A stretch of DNA of 64,000 nt from Clostridiales bacterium (GCA_004556155.1 SFIM01000006.1:1-64000), one strand, 5' to 3'. Positions 28,040 through 36,391 are shown, counted from the first letter of the stretch. Numbers and translations are program-made. The notes: generated by a model from the sequence alone, not told the origin.

Positions 28040-28163
28040 TTCTTCCGTCATAGCGCCGCCGCAGGCGGCTGAGGGCGCACTGCCGCCCGAAAAACGCGCA
28101 ACGATAAAAGCCTTCTCCCAAACGGGAGAAGGTGTCGAGCGCATAGCGAGACGGATGAGGGAA
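28040..28163. repeat. REP-like palindromic intergenic repeat
   Basis: Between nadK and the glycosyltransferase lies a mosaic of inverted repeats, including CCTTCTCCC-aaac-GGGAGAAGG (28111-28132). A GTGTCGAGCG...GACGGATGAGGG tail follows. Complementary short blocks (AACGTTGC / GCGCAACGA) frame the first half. From memory this resembles dispersed elements in gut Clostridia, but no copy count can be made here. Confidence 0.55.
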
Positions 28164-28182
28164 AACGGAATATTTTATGCAG

Positions 28183-28207
28183 GCTTCTTTTAATGAAGAA
28201 GCTTTTT
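28183..28207 (+). terminator. Terminator downstream of nadK
   Basis: GCTTCTT pairs with AAGAAGC around a 6-base loop, followed by five T. It would stop nadK transcripts after the repeat element. Confidence 0.7.
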
Positions 28208-28224
28208 ATAATGAACGCTCCAGC

Positions 28225-29325
28225 TCATTCTTCGGCGCCGCATCCCGCCTTTTCCTCCATCAGCCGCACGTTTTCGGCAATACGCGCATCCTGCGGGGCC
28301 AGGCGCAGCGCTTCGCGGGCGGCCTGCGCGGCGCGGGGATACTGCTCCAACTGGTAGCAGGCGATGGACAAAAAATCCCACGGCAGCGCGCCGAAGGATT
28401 CCGGCTCGGTCATATAGGTGCGCGGGCGGTCGGCAATCTGCAGCGCCCGCTCGCAGGCATAGGCCACGCCGGGCCAGTTCTGCCTGGCATAATACATGCG
28501 CGCCAGATCCAGCCAGGGTTCGCGCAGATGCGGCGCTTCGCCCGCCGCGCGCAGCAGATAGCATTCCTGCTCGTAGGCGTTGCCGCGTGCGCCATAGGCA
28601 CGGGCGATATAGCGCATGGACGCGCAGCGCTCATCCCGCCAGGTGGCCGAGGGCAGGGCCAGATGCCGCTTGAGGGTGGCGATGCAATCATTCCACCGCT
28701 GATGGAACAGGTACTCCCGTCCCAGATAGTGCAGGCTGCGGTCATCCTGCGGCGCTTCCTGCACAGCCAGCTCCAATAGCGGCAGATACTGCGCGCGGGA
28801 TTTCTGCGCGTCCGGATGATGCTCCAGCCGCATGTCCTGGCACAGCGCGCGCTGCGCTTCGCCGCCGCCCGTATAGTGCAGCACCTCATGCACGGGATGA
28901 ATCCATTCAAAGCCCTGCCGCGCGTGCATCTTATCGGCATAAAAGAAGGTGCCTTCGCTGCCGTCCGCATTGAATGACCACACATAGGGATAGCGCAGCT
29001 GCTGCGCGCCCTCCGCCCAGGCGGATTCCACCTGCTCGCGCCAGCCTGGGGTAAAGTATTCGTCCAGATCGGTGCAAACGCAGATATCCGCATCCGCGGG
29101 CACCAGCTCCAGGGAGCGGTTGCGCGCCGTGTCAAAGCGCCAGGGCGTGATTTCCTCGCAGGTCACCTGCGCGCCCAATTCCGTCAATGCCTCCGGCGTG
29201 CCGTCCGTGGAGCCGGTATCCAGCACATAAACGCCGTCCGCCTCGCGCATGGATTGCATCCACCGCGCGGCGAAAGCACGCTCATTTTTGCAGATGGCGT
29301 ATACATACACCCGATAATTGCCCAT
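28225..29325 (-). CDS. Glycosyltransferase family 2 with TPR-like tail
   Basis: A 366-residue protein. The N-terminal GT-A-like domain opens with the family phrase VYAICKNERAFAARW and continues VLDTGSTDGT; the metal-binding aspartates read CTDLDEYF near residue 87. From about residue 190, helical TPR-like repeats follow (LGREYLFHQRW, AREALRLAPQDARI). No signal peptide or membrane helix is present, so it probably acts in the cytoplasm on a nucleotide-sugar-dependent glycosylation. The acceptor is unknown. The start follows AGAGGGGGG. It is divergent from the next gene. Confidence 0.85.
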   Translation of the reverse strand: MGNYRVYVYAICKNERAFAARWMQSMREADGVYVLDTGSTDGTPEALTELGAQVTCEEITPWRFDTARNRSLELVPADADICVCTDLDEYFTPGWREQVESAWAEGAQQLRYPYVWSFNADGSEGTFFYADKMHARQGFEWIHPVHEVLHYTGGGEAQRALCQDMRLEHHPDAQKSRAQYLPLLELAVQEAPQDDRSLHYLGREYLFHQRWNDCIATLKRHLALPSATWRDERCASMRYIARAYGARGNAYEQECYLLRAAGEAPHLREPWLDLARMYYARQNWPGVAYACERALQIADRPRTYMTEPESFGALPWDFLSIACYQLEQYPRAAQAAREALRLAPQDARIAENVRLMEEKAGCGAEE

Positions 29326-29476
29326 AAAAATCCCCCCTCTTTCGATGTTATGCGGAAAAAGAAGGGGATGTGATGAACGGAAACGCTGCTTTTTGCCCAG
29401 TACAATGAACCAATTGCGCCGCATGAAACGTCCTATAAAGAGAATTATTTGTCCATGCGATATGTTGGAGGGAAAA

Positions 29477-30613
29477 ATGAAAAGGTATCTGCTTTGGATT
29501 ATGCTGGTATGCCTGCTGCCGCCTGGCGGCGCCGGGGCGGAGGTGCAGCGGTATGCAATCCGCGATCTGCCTGCGGTCACTTCGCCGCGATGGGAACAAA
29601 CCTATACGGCTTACGGCAGGACGATTCAGGTGAGCGAGGAGGTTCAAATTCCCCGCGTGGATAGCGCGCCGGTGCTTACGGTGCGCGCCGCGCCGCCCGT
29701 GGCGGATACGATCGCGCAGGAATTGACCGCCTTCTGCGAAAAATCTATGCGGGAGGATCGCGTCCATTCCTACAGCTTTGCCTCCACAGCCTATGTGACG
29801 GCCTACGACCACGCAACCCCGCCCATGTGGGGCAAGACGCGGCAGGCCGATGTTTATAGTCAGGTGGAAATGGGCTGGGATGCGCATCTGCTGGCGGATT
29901 ATCAGCTGGGCGCGGCCTATGCGGACAATAACCCGCTGCTTCTGGGCGAGGCGGCGGATATTGCCCAAGCGCAGATTACGGCGCTGTTTCCAGGCGATGC
30001 GCTGTATCTGATGAACGCAGCCGTGTTCGACCGTACCTTTTACAAGGCGACCGGAAAGCCGATCAGCGAGAAGGGATACTATCACCTGGAATTCCATCAG
30101 GTTTTCCACGGCATTCCCTATATGGGAAGCGTGCATAGCGCGTTTAGCGTCAAGGCGGTTGGCAATGAGGATTACTGGCTGGAAAAACGGGGCTGCGCCT
30201 CGGCGGATGTTTTCGACGCGGATGCGTTTTTGCTGGCGTGCTGGTTCTATCAGGAAACCGGCGTGCTGCAATCGGATATCCCGCTGCTGCCCTTTGACAG
30301 CGTAAAGGGCAAGGTAGAGGCGCTGATTTATGCCGGGTATGTGCGCGCGGTGGATCGGGTGGCGCTGGGATATGTGCAGTTTGATACAGAAAACAGGCAG
30401 GAGCAATTGCTGCTGCCTGCCTGGGTGGTGTGGTGCGAATACCAGCAGGATGGCCCGCAGGCAGAGCGCAGCGGTCCCTTCTATACGGATGGCTGGCTGG
30501 AGGACGAGCCCTATTACCGACCCATCATCATCAATGCGCAGAGCGGGGAAATCATCGATCCGGAGAATAACGCGAATGGTCGCTGTATGGCCCCGGAGAT
30601 TGAAGCGTGGTAA
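29477..30613 (+). CDS. Secreted protein of unknown function
   Basis: A 378-residue protein with a signal peptide (MKRYLLWIMLVCLLPPGGAGA). The mature region is acidic and aromatic-rich, with segments such as YHLEFHQVFHGIPYMG and a C-terminal block LPAWVVWCEYQ that resembles the last part of PepSY/YpeB-like or regulatory lipoproteins in layout only. I do not recognise a family. The start at 29477 follows TTGGAGGG. It is monocistronic, flanked by a divergent glycosyltransferase gene and a terminator. Confidence 0.75.
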   Translation: MKRYLLWIMLVCLLPPGGAGAEVQRYAIRDLPAVTSPRWEQTYTAYGRTIQVSEEVQIPRVDSAPVLTVRAAPPVADTIAQELTAFCEKSMREDRVHSYSFASTAYVTAYDHATPPMWGKTRQADVYSQVEMGWDAHLLADYQLGAAYADNNPLLLGEAADIAQAQITALFPGDALYLMNAAVFDRTFYKATGKPISEKGYYHLEFHQVFHGIPYMGSVHSAFSVKAVGNEDYWLEKRGCASADVFDADAFLLACWFYQETGVLQSDIPLLPFDSVKGKVEALIYAGYVRAVDRVALGYVQFDTENRQEQLLLPAWVVWCEYQQDGPQAERSGPFYTDGWLEDEPYYRPIIINAQSGEIIDPENNANGRCMAPEIEAW

Positions 30614-30619
30614 GAAAAC

Positions 30620-30665
30620 AAGGCTGAGCGCTGCAAAACCACGCAGCCTTCTTTGATTCTTTCTT
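30620..30665 (+). terminator. Terminator of the secreted-protein gene
   Basis: AAGGCT...AGCCTT with an inner GCG/CGC pairing is followed by CTTTGATTCTTTCTT. The T-rich tail merges into the palindrome that follows. Confidence 0.55.
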
Positions 30666-30683
30666 GGGCTCCAAGAAAGAATC
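30655..30683. repeat. Perfect 13-bp palindrome (GATTCTTTCTTGG repeat)
   Basis: GATTCTTTCTTGG, GCT, CCAAGAAAGAATC: a perfect inverted repeat with a 3-base loop between convergent genes. It can act as a bidirectional terminator-like hairpin. It also resembles mobile short palindromes I recall from Clostridia genomes. Confidence 0.65.
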
Positions 30684-30703
30684 GTTCCCCCATCGTCTCC
30701 CCC

Positions 30704-31441
30704 TCACCGCTGCTTCATCTGCCGGGTGAAGCACCAGGCGGCAACGGCCAGAATCCCCACAGCATAGGCAAGCACGATGGCCAAATGCCCCCACACAGCG
30801 CCGCCGTTCAGCGCGGCGCGGCAGGCTTCCACAGCATGATAGAAGGGCAGGGCACGGGCGACGCTGCCAAAGGCATCGCCCAGCAGTGAAATATCAAACC
30901 AGATGCCGCTGAGCCAGGCAGTCAGGTTGGTCAGCAGCGCGCCGCATGCGCCGCCTACCTGCTTGTCGTTGAGCACCGTGCCGCATAGCAGCCCGATAGC
31001 GATGAACAGCAGCGAGCAGACCAGCCCGGCCAGCAGCGCGGGCACAAGCGCCCAACAGATGGGCAGCCCCAGCAGAAGCGCCACGGCGTATACCGCCGCG
31101 CCCTGCATCAGTGCCAGCGGCAGCAGGGGCAGCAGGTATCCCAGCAGAAAGCTCAGCCCCGTCACGGGCGCGGCATACAGGCGCATCAGGAAGGAGGTGC
31201 TGCGGTCGCGGGCAATCAGCAGCGCGCCGAACAGCGACAGGAAGGACTGCCCAAACACCACAATGCCCGGCGCAAGCTGCTCAATGCGGAACATATCCAC
31301 CGGAATGTGGGATTGAATCAGCGATAGCAACAGCAGGATCAGGATGGGGAACGCCAGCCCGAAAAACAGCGTCAGCAGGTCGCGCAGCATTTCCTTCAGC
31401 GTGCGCTGCGCCAGCACGGCGGCTTTGCGAAATTGCTTCAT
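30704..31441 (-). CDS. ABC-2-type exporter permease
   Basis: A 245-residue protein with six predicted membrane helices. It begins with the soluble coupling stretch TLKEMLRDLLTLFFGLAFPI, typical of ABC-2 permeases, and keeps the conserved central region with PVTGLSFLLGYLLPLL. It exports an unidentified substrate (drug, lipid or peptide) with the ATPase encoded upstream, overlapping by ATGA. No substrate clue adjoins. Confidence 0.88.
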   Translation of the reverse strand: MKQFRKAAVLAQRTLKEMLRDLLTLFFGLAFPILILLLLSLIQSHIPVDMFRIEQLAPGIVVFGQSFLSLFGALLIARDRSTSFLMRLYAAPVTGLSFLLGYLLPLLPLALMQGAAVYAVALLLGLPICWALVPALLAGLVCSLLFIAIGLLCGTVLNDKQVGGACGALLTNLTAWLSGIWFDISLLGDAFGSVARALPFYHAVEACRAALNGGAVWGHLAIVLAYAVGILAVAAWCFTRQMKQR

Positions 31442-32172
31442 TTGGCAGCGTCCCCCTCTCCGGCCAGGGCGATAAAGGCGTTTTCAAAGCTGCTTTCACC
31501 GGTCTTTTCAATCAGCTCCTGCGCCGTGCCCAGGGCGATCAGATGGCCGTGGGACATGATCCCAATGCGGTCGCTGAGCGCTTCGGCCTCCTCCAGATAA
31601 TGCGTGGTCAGCACCAGCGCGGTATGCCCGCGCAGGCTGCGGATCACGCTCCACAGCTCGCGCCGGGTCAGCACGTCCAGTCCCAGCGTCGGCTCATCCA
31701 GAAACAGCACCCTGGGGCTGCTCACCAGCGCCATGGCGATGGAAAGACGGCGCATCCAGCCGCCCGAAAGCGTCTTGGCGCGCTGATTTGCCACCTCATT
31801 CAGCCGCAGGCGATCCATCATTTCATGGGTAAGCGCGCGGCACTCGGCGGCGCTATGACCGTATACGCCGGCCATCAGCTCCAGATTTTCGCGCACGGTT
31901 AGATTGCCGGCAACGGCGGTTTCCTGCGGGGATACGGCGATCATGGATTTGACCTGCGCCGCCTGATGCACGATATCCTGCCCCAGCACCTGCGCGCTGC
32001 CAGACGTGGGTGCGCACAGGCAGCAGAGCATGCGAATCAGCGTGGTTTTGCCCGCGCCGTTTACGCCCAGCAGCGAAAAGAACTCGCCCTCGTGCACCGT
32101 AAGGCTGACGTTATCCACCGCCTTGCGCTGGCCGAAGGAGCGCGATAGCGAGTTGGTTACAATTGCTTCCAT
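31438..32172 (-). CDS. ABC exporter ATP-binding protein
   Basis: A 244-residue ATPase. Walker A reads GVNGAGKTTLIRM near residue 37, the signature LSGGWMRRLSIAMAL near 140, and Walker B VLFLDEPTLGLDV. The H-loop region follows as LTTHYLEEAEAL. It matches DrrA/NatA-type multidrug or bacteriocin-immunity exporters. It is encoded 3 bases after the AbrB-like regulator gene in a three-gene operon. Confidence 0.93.
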   Translation of the reverse strand: MEAIVTNSLSRSFGQRKAVDNVSLTVHEGEFFSLLGVNGAGKTTLIRMLCCLCAPTSGSAQVLGQDIVHQAAQVKSMIAVSPQETAVAGNLTVRENLELMAGVYGHSAAECRALTHEMMDRLRLNEVANQRAKTLSGGWMRRLSIAMALVSSPRVLFLDEPTLGLDVLTRRELWSVIRSLRGHTALVLTTHYLEEAEALSDRIGIMSHGHLIALGTAQELIEKTGESSFENAFIALAGEGDAAK

Positions 32173-32175
32173 TGG

Positions 32176-32394
32176 TTATTCCTCCGACTCGCCGCGCATG
32201 GCCTTCAAAATATCGGTGGCAAACTGTTGCAGCTGGCTGGCTTTGACCAGCGCGATGCCTTGCTGCTCATCGCCCAGCACCAGCAACTGATCGCCAGGAT
32301 GCAGGTCAAAGATGTCGCGCGCCTTCTTGGGGATGACGATCTGCCCCTTCTCCCCAATGCGCACCATTCCAAATAGATGCTTGCCGTCCGGCAT
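32176..32394 (-). CDS. AbrB/SpoVT-family DNA-binding regulator
   Basis: A 72-residue protein with the swapped-hairpin AbrB fold: MVRIGEKGQIVIPKKARDIF, then LHPGDQLLVLG. This is the looped-hinge DNA-binding motif. I use the ATG at 32394 because TTGGAGG just upstream is the ribosome site, so the apparent longer frame starting at that TTG is wrong. It heads the operon with the exporter genes. A palindrome lies at its promoter, so it likely represses itself and the exporter. Confidence 0.9.
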   Translation of the reverse strand: MPDGKHLFGMVRIGEKGQIVIPKKARDIFDLHPGDQLLVLGDEQQGIALVKASQLQQFATDILKAMRGESEE

Positions 32395-32430
32395 GGCTGA
32401 TTCCTCCAAGCATACAAATTGTAAAAGTAA

Positions 32431-32447
32431 GAAAAGTTATACTTTTC
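32431..32447 (-). promoter_or_regulatory. Palindromic operator at the AbrB-exporter promoter
   Basis: GAAAAGT-TAT-ACTTTTC is a perfect 7+3+7 palindrome placed at the predicted transcription start. A further GTAAAAGT half-site lies adjacent at 32421-32428. It is the best candidate for autoregulation by the encoded AbrB-like protein. Confidence 0.55.
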
Positions 32448-32453
32448 GTACAT

Positions 32454-32482
32454 ATGATACGCCGCAACTGCCCTTCTGTCAA
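32454..32482 (-). promoter_or_regulatory. Promoter of the AbrB-exporter operon
   Basis: A perfect TTGACA (32477-32482) and TATCAT (32454-32459) are 17 bases apart on the minus strand. Confidence 0.8.
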
Positions 32483-32564
32483 GAGGACGGGATAAATAAT
32501 CTTTTCGGCTTTCTTAATTTGTGTTACAATTTCCTTAACAGTACAATATATAGATTTCCAATAC

Positions 32565-32593
32565 TTGAATTTGTGATGAAACGATGATACAAT
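32565..32593 (+). promoter_or_regulatory. Promoter of the 160-residue membrane-protein gene
   Basis: TTGAAT and TACAAT are 17 bases apart, 33 bases before the ATG at 32627. Confidence 0.65.
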
Positions 32594-32626
32594 ACACTAT
32601 ATTTAGGAAAGAGGGGGCGGCCTGCC

Positions 32627-33109
32627 ATGGGTTCTTTGGCGTATATCGCGCTGGTGCTGGCGCTGGCCGTCGGAATCTATCTATTGATCCGCTATCAGCG
32701 CGAGCGCCAGAAGGAACTGTACCGCATGGAAGCGCTGCGCGACAGCCGCCTCTATAAGGACATTTACCCGCTCATCCTGCGCGCCGCCGCGCGCGATCTG
32801 GATCAGGTGCGCATCGAGCGCGACCGCATCACCTTCACCCTGGTCTGCCCGCCCGGCACGCTGGGCGTGTTTGAGCTGTGCCAGTGCGGGCACCGGCAGA
32901 TGAGCCGCACGCGCACCCGCGTATTGGCCGAGGTCATCGCCGAGGATATCGAGATCCTGCGCGACCGGGGCAAGTACGGGCTGTCCCGCTACCGCATCAC
33001 CCGCGCGAACGGCAGCGTGGATTACGGCTATGTATACACCATTCGCACCCCCTATAAGGATGCAGTTATGGAGGCGCGCCGCAGGATTTCCATGCGGATC
33101 GGAATATGA
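32627..33109 (+). CDS. Small single-helix membrane protein of unknown function
   Basis: A 160-residue protein with one N-terminal membrane helix (about residues 4-22) and a basic, Arg-rich soluble region rich in YRITRANGS-type strands. No known family is recognised. The ATG follows AAAGAGGGGG. Its stop overlaps the next gene start (ATGA), so it is translationally coupled to the EamA transporter. Confidence 0.7.
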   Translation: MGSLAYIALVLALAVGIYLLIRYQRERQKELYRMEALRDSRLYKDIYPLILRAAARDLDQVRIERDRITFTLVCPPGTLGVFELCQCGHRQMSRTRTRVLAEVIAEDIEILRDRGKYGLSRYRITRANGSVDYGYVYTIRTPYKDAVMEARRRISMRIGI

Positions 33110-33978
33110 ACGAAGCAAGGCAGCCAAAGCCAAACGGAGCAGCCGCGCTCCTTACCTTCGCGGCCGGATTATCATGGAGCTTCACGGGCATGTTTACCAA
33201 ACTTGTCGGGTGGAACTCCTTTACGCTTGCGGGCGTGCGCGCCATCTTCGCGCTGCTGGTGCTGGGGCTGGCGCGGGGCAGCTTTCGCGTCCGTCCCAAC
33301 CGGGGCATGTGGCTCAGCGCAGTGGGCGTTACGATGACATCCCTGCTGTTTATGTCCGCGGCGCGCCTGACCACCGCGGCCAACGCCATCGTGCTGCAAT
33401 ACACGGCCTCCATCTTCGTGATCCTGTATATGCTGCTCTTCAAAAAGCAGCGGCCGCTCAAATCCGAGCTCGTCGCGGCGTTTTTTGTCATGCTGGGCGT
33501 GTGCCTGTGCTTTGCCGGCGGCCTGGAGGGCGGGCGGCTGCTGGGCAACATCCTGGGCCTGTGCAGCGGCGTTACCTTTGCGATGATGTTCCTTGCCAAC
33601 CGCTATTCGGGCAACGACCCGCTGGACAACGTGTACTTTGGCACGCTGGCCGGCGTGCCCTTTGCGCTGTCGGCCTGCTTTGATCCGCATTTTTCGCTGT
33701 CCCTGCCGCAGCTGGGCTGCGGCGTGGGGCTGGGTGTGGGGCTGGGACTGGGCTACCTGTTTCTGGCGCTGGGCGCGCGGCGCGGCATATCTCCCGTGGC
33801 CTCGTGCATCATCAGCAATGTGGAGCCGGTGCTCAATCCTATCTGGGTGTTTCTGGCCGTGGGCGAAAACCCCGGCGTATACAGCATTGCCGGGGCGGCG
33901 ATCGTGCTGCTGGCGGTAACGCTGCAAAGCCTGTACGAAATACGCCGCGCCGCGCGGGCTAAGCCCGAAAAACAATAG
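33106..33978 (+). CDS. EamA (DMT superfamily) transporter
   Basis: A 290-residue protein with ten predicted membrane helices in two EamA repeats. The first begins near GLSWSFTGMFTKLVGWN. The second closes with ISPVASCIISNVEPVLNPIW, followed by GENPG and a final helix. This is the drug/metabolite transporter layout. Substrate unknown. It is coupled to the upstream membrane-protein gene. Confidence 0.88.
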   Translation: MNEARQPKPNGAAALLTFAAGLSWSFTGMFTKLVGWNSFTLAGVRAIFALLVLGLARGSFRVRPNRGMWLSAVGVTMTSLLFMSAARLTTAANAIVLQYTASIFVILYMLLFKKQRPLKSELVAAFFVMLGVCLCFAGGLEGGRLLGNILGLCSGVTFAMMFLANRYSGNDPLDNVYFGTLAGVPFALSACFDPHFSLSLPQLGCGVGLGVGLGLGYLFLALGARRGISPVASCIISNVEPVLNPIWVFLAVGENPGVYSIAGAAIVLLAVTLQSLYEIRRAARAKPEKQ

Positions 33979-33994
33979 AAAAGCAACCTTTTGA

Positions 33995-34023
33995 TTGACA
34001 TCCCCGGCTTTTGCGGGTATCCT
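33995..34023 (+). promoter_or_regulatory. Promoter of asnA
   Basis: A perfect TTGACA and TATCCT are 17 bases apart. The 20-30 base leader is too short to hold a T-box or other amino-acid riboswitch. Confidence 0.78.
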
Positions 34024-34052
34024 TGAAGAATCATCTGACGGGAGGCCGACGC

Positions 34053-35060
34053 ATGAGCCGTGTTGTCGTATCCGAGGGCTACCGCTCGGTATTGTCGCTG
34101 TACGATACCCAGGAAGCCATCGCGCTGATTAAAAAAACCTTTGAAAAATCCCTGAGCAACGCGCTGAACCTCAAGCGCGTATCCGCTCCGCTGTTTGTGG
34201 AGGGCGCCAGCGGCCTCAACGACGATCTGAACGGCGTAGAGCGCCCGGTCAGCTTTACGCTGCGCGAAACCGGCGCGCAGGCGCAGGTGGTGCATTCGCT
34301 GGCCAAGTGGAAGCGCCTGGCGCTGCACGATTACGGCTTCCCGATGGGCGAGGGGCTGTATACCGATATGAACGCTATCCGGCGGGATGAAGAACTGGAT
34401 AATCTGCACTCGGTCTATGTCGATCAGTGGGACTGGGAGAAGATCATCTCCGAGCAGGACCGCACGCTGGATACCCTAAAAGATGCGATGCGCCGCATTG
34501 TTACGGCGGTGTGCTGCACGCTGGATTTTCTTAAATGGAAGTATCCGCAGCTGCCGGTGGAGCTTTGCCGCGACGTTAGCTTTGTCACCACGCAGGAGCT
34601 GGAGGATATGTATCCGGATCTAACGCCCAAGCAGCGCGAAAACGCTTACCTGCGGGAGCACCGCACGGCGGGCATCCTGCAAATCGGCGGCAAGCTGCGC
34701 TCAGGCAAGCCGCATGATGGCCGCGCGCCGGACTATGACGACTGGGCGCTCAACGGCGATATCATGTTCTACAACGACGTGCTGGGCTGCGCGTTTGAGC
34801 TGTCCAGCATGGGCGTGCGCGTATCGCCCGAATCCCTGCGCGCGCAGCTGGCGGAGGCAGGCTGCCCCGAGCGCGCCGAACTGCCCTTCCACCGGATGCT
34901 GCTGTCGGGCGAGCTGCCCTTCACCATGGGCGGCGGCATCGGCCAGAGCCGCATGTGCATGCTGCTGCTGGCCAAGGAGCACATCGGCGAGGTGCAATCC
35001 TCCCTGTGGGACGCCGAAACGCGCCGCGTGTGCCGCGATGCGGGCATTGTGCTGCTGTGA
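34053..35060 (+). CDS. asnA: Aspartate-ammonia ligase (asparagine synthetase A)
   Basis: A 335-residue class II synthetase-like enzyme that makes asparagine from aspartate, ammonia and ATP. Diagnostic segments are SAPLFVEGASGLNDDLNGVERPV, split as SAPLFVEG and GLNDDLNG, HDYGFPMGEGLYTDMNAIRRDE and a C-terminal PFTMGGGIGQSRMCMLLL. The ATG at 34053 follows GGGAGG. It is monocistronic with its own promoter and terminator. Confidence 0.96.
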   Translation: MSRVVVSEGYRSVLSLYDTQEAIALIKKTFEKSLSNALNLKRVSAPLFVEGASGLNDDLNGVERPVSFTLRETGAQAQVVHSLAKWKRLALHDYGFPMGEGLYTDMNAIRRDEELDNLHSVYVDQWDWEKIISEQDRTLDTLKDAMRRIVTAVCCTLDFLKWKYPQLPVELCRDVSFVTTQELEDMYPDLTPKQRENAYLREHRTAGILQIGGKLRSGKPHDGRAPDYDDWALNGDIMFYNDVLGCAFELSSMGVRVSPESLRAQLAEAGCPERAELPFHRMLLSGELPFTMGGGIGQSRMCMLLLAKEHIGEVQSSLWDAETRRVCRDAGIVLL

Positions 35061-35117
35061 GGAAAACAAAGGCAAAAAGCCGGAAGGCTCTAAAAAAGAT
35101 CTGAAGCAGATAAAAAA

Positions 35118-35156
35118 GTTGCCTGGTTAGGAGCAAGCTCCACCAGGCAATTTTTT
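35118..35156. terminator. Terminator between asnA and miaA
   Basis: TTGCCTGGT pairs with ACCAGGCAA around an inner GAGC/GCTC hairpin, with six T after it and an A-run before it, so it is bidirectional. Confidence 0.88.
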
Positions 35157-35221
35157 CATTGCTTTTCAAATAGGTTGGAAAATGCGAAAACGCTCATGGC
35201 TCCCCTTGCGTATTTATCCTA

Positions 35222-36121
35222 TCATTCCGCCAAGAACTGCGCGCACAATCCTTGCGCTTCGCTTAGCGGGTCGGCGCGCATATCCAGCCAATGGATGCGC
35301 GTATCCCGGCGGAACCACGTCATCTGCCGCTTGGCAAAGCGCTTGATGGCGCGGGAAAGCGCCTCCAGCATGTCCTCCTGCGTGGCAAACTGTCCCAGCA
35401 GGTATTGGCTGATCAGGCGGTATTCCAGCCCCAGACGATACAGAAAATCAGGCGATACGCCTGCCTGGAGCAGGCCGTCCACCTCTTCGATCATGCCCTG
35501 CTGGACGCGGCGCGCCAGCCGCTCGTCAATGCGCGCGCACAGGGTGGGGCGATCCCAGGTGACGCCCAGGCGCAGCACGTCGTAGCGCGGGCGCTTCTGC
35601 GCGGGCAGGGTATCGCCGTCGTGCAGCTTTTCCAGCGCGCGCATCACGCGGTTGCGGTTCTGGGGATCGATGGCATTGCCGGGTGCGGCGGCCTGCAGCA
35701 TGGCGCAAAGCTGCGGGGTGGGCAGCCTTTCCAGCTCGCGGCGATAGGATAAATCGGGCTCGATATTGGATAGCACATAGCCGTCGCACACCGCGTCCAC
35801 ATACAGCCCGGTGCCGCCCGCCAGCACGGGCACGCGGCCGCGCGCAAGCACATCATCAATGGCGCGATAGGCCAGGCGTTGAAAATCCGCCATGGTGAAA
35901 AATGTGCCGGGGTCGCATACATCCAGCAGATGATGCGGCACGCCCTGCATTTCCTGCGCCGTCACCTTGCCGCTGCCCAGATCCAGCCCGCGGTAGACCT
36001 GGCGGGAATCGGCCGAGATTACCTCGCCGCCCAGCGAACGGGCCAGGCTGATGGCCAGGCTGCTTTTGCCCGAGGCGTTGGTGCCTACCACCGCAATGAG
36101 CTTGGGAAGCGCGCCGCTCAT
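35222..36121 (-). CDS. miaA: tRNA dimethylallyltransferase MiaA
   Basis: A 299-residue enzyme that adds a dimethylallyl group to A37 of tRNAs reading UNN codons. The P-loop reads VGTNASGKSSLAI, followed by ADSRQVYRGLDLGSGK, HHLLDVCDPGTFFTMADFQ and VLAGGTGLY. The C-terminal RFAKRQMTWFRRD motif is typical. The ATG at 36121 overlaps the upstream zinc-ribbon gene stop (ATGA), so the longer frame is not used. Length is normal. Confidence 0.95.
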   Translation of the reverse strand: MSGALPKLIAVVGTNASGKSSLAISLARSLGGEVISADSRQVYRGLDLGSGKVTAQEMQGVPHHLLDVCDPGTFFTMADFQRLAYRAIDDVLARGRVPVLAGGTGLYVDAVCDGYVLSNIEPDLSYRRELERLPTPQLCAMLQAAAPGNAIDPQNRNRVMRALEKLHDGDTLPAQKRPRYDVLRLGVTWDRPTLCARIDERLARRVQQGMIEEVDGLLQAGVSPDFLYRLGLEYRLISQYLLGQFATQEDMLEALSRAIKRFAKRQMTWFRRDTRIHWLDMRADPLSEAQGLCAQFLAE

Positions 36122-36348
36122 GGCTCGTCCTCCTCGTCTGTATCCTTGCCGGCCAGCGCGTCGCGCACGCGGTCGATATCCTGATTGATCCAGCGCACGG
36201 CGGCCAGGTTTTTCAGCTGCTCGCGGCTGACCACCGTGTTGGTGCCCAGGCACGCGCTGCAGCGATGCCCGCACTCGGGGCACACGCACGCCTCCGCGTC
36301 GTCGGCATGGATCATAAACGCGCCGCACTCAATGCATCCGCAACGCAT
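36118..36348 (-). CDS. Small zinc-ribbon protein of unknown function
   Basis: A 76-residue protein with eight cysteines clustered in its first 33 residues (C3, C5, C8, then C21, C23, C26, C30, C33), consistent with one or two zinc ribbons. An acidic C-terminal tail (DTDEEDEP) follows. I do not recognise the family. It is translationally coupled to miaA and shares its promoter, which suggests an RNA-linked role only by context. Confidence 0.7.
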   Translation of the reverse strand: MRCGCIECGAFMIHADDAEACVCPECGHRCSACLGTNTVVSREQLKNLAAVRWINQDIDRVRDALAGKDTDEEDEP

Positions 36349-36382
36349 GGTACATCCTCCTTAAATACGCAAGTATCGGCTT

Positions 36383-36391
36383 ATTATAGCA
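36383..36391 (-). promoter_or_regulatory. Extended -10 promoter of the zinc-ribbon-miaA operon
   Basis: TGCTATAAT on the minus strand, 34 bases before the start codon, with no clear -35. Confidence 0.6.

Noticed and set aside
28177..28779. Plus-strand frame over the glycosyltransferase gene
   Set aside because: It is antisense to a gene with clear GT2 motifs and has no ribosome site.
32395..32409. Longer start for the AbrB-like protein (TTG at 32409)
   Set aside because: That TTG is part of the TTGGAGG ribosome-binding site for the ATG at 32394.
33979..34052. Possible T-box or amino-acid riboswitch before asnA
   Set aside because: The promoter leaves a leader of only about 25 bases, too short for a T-box.
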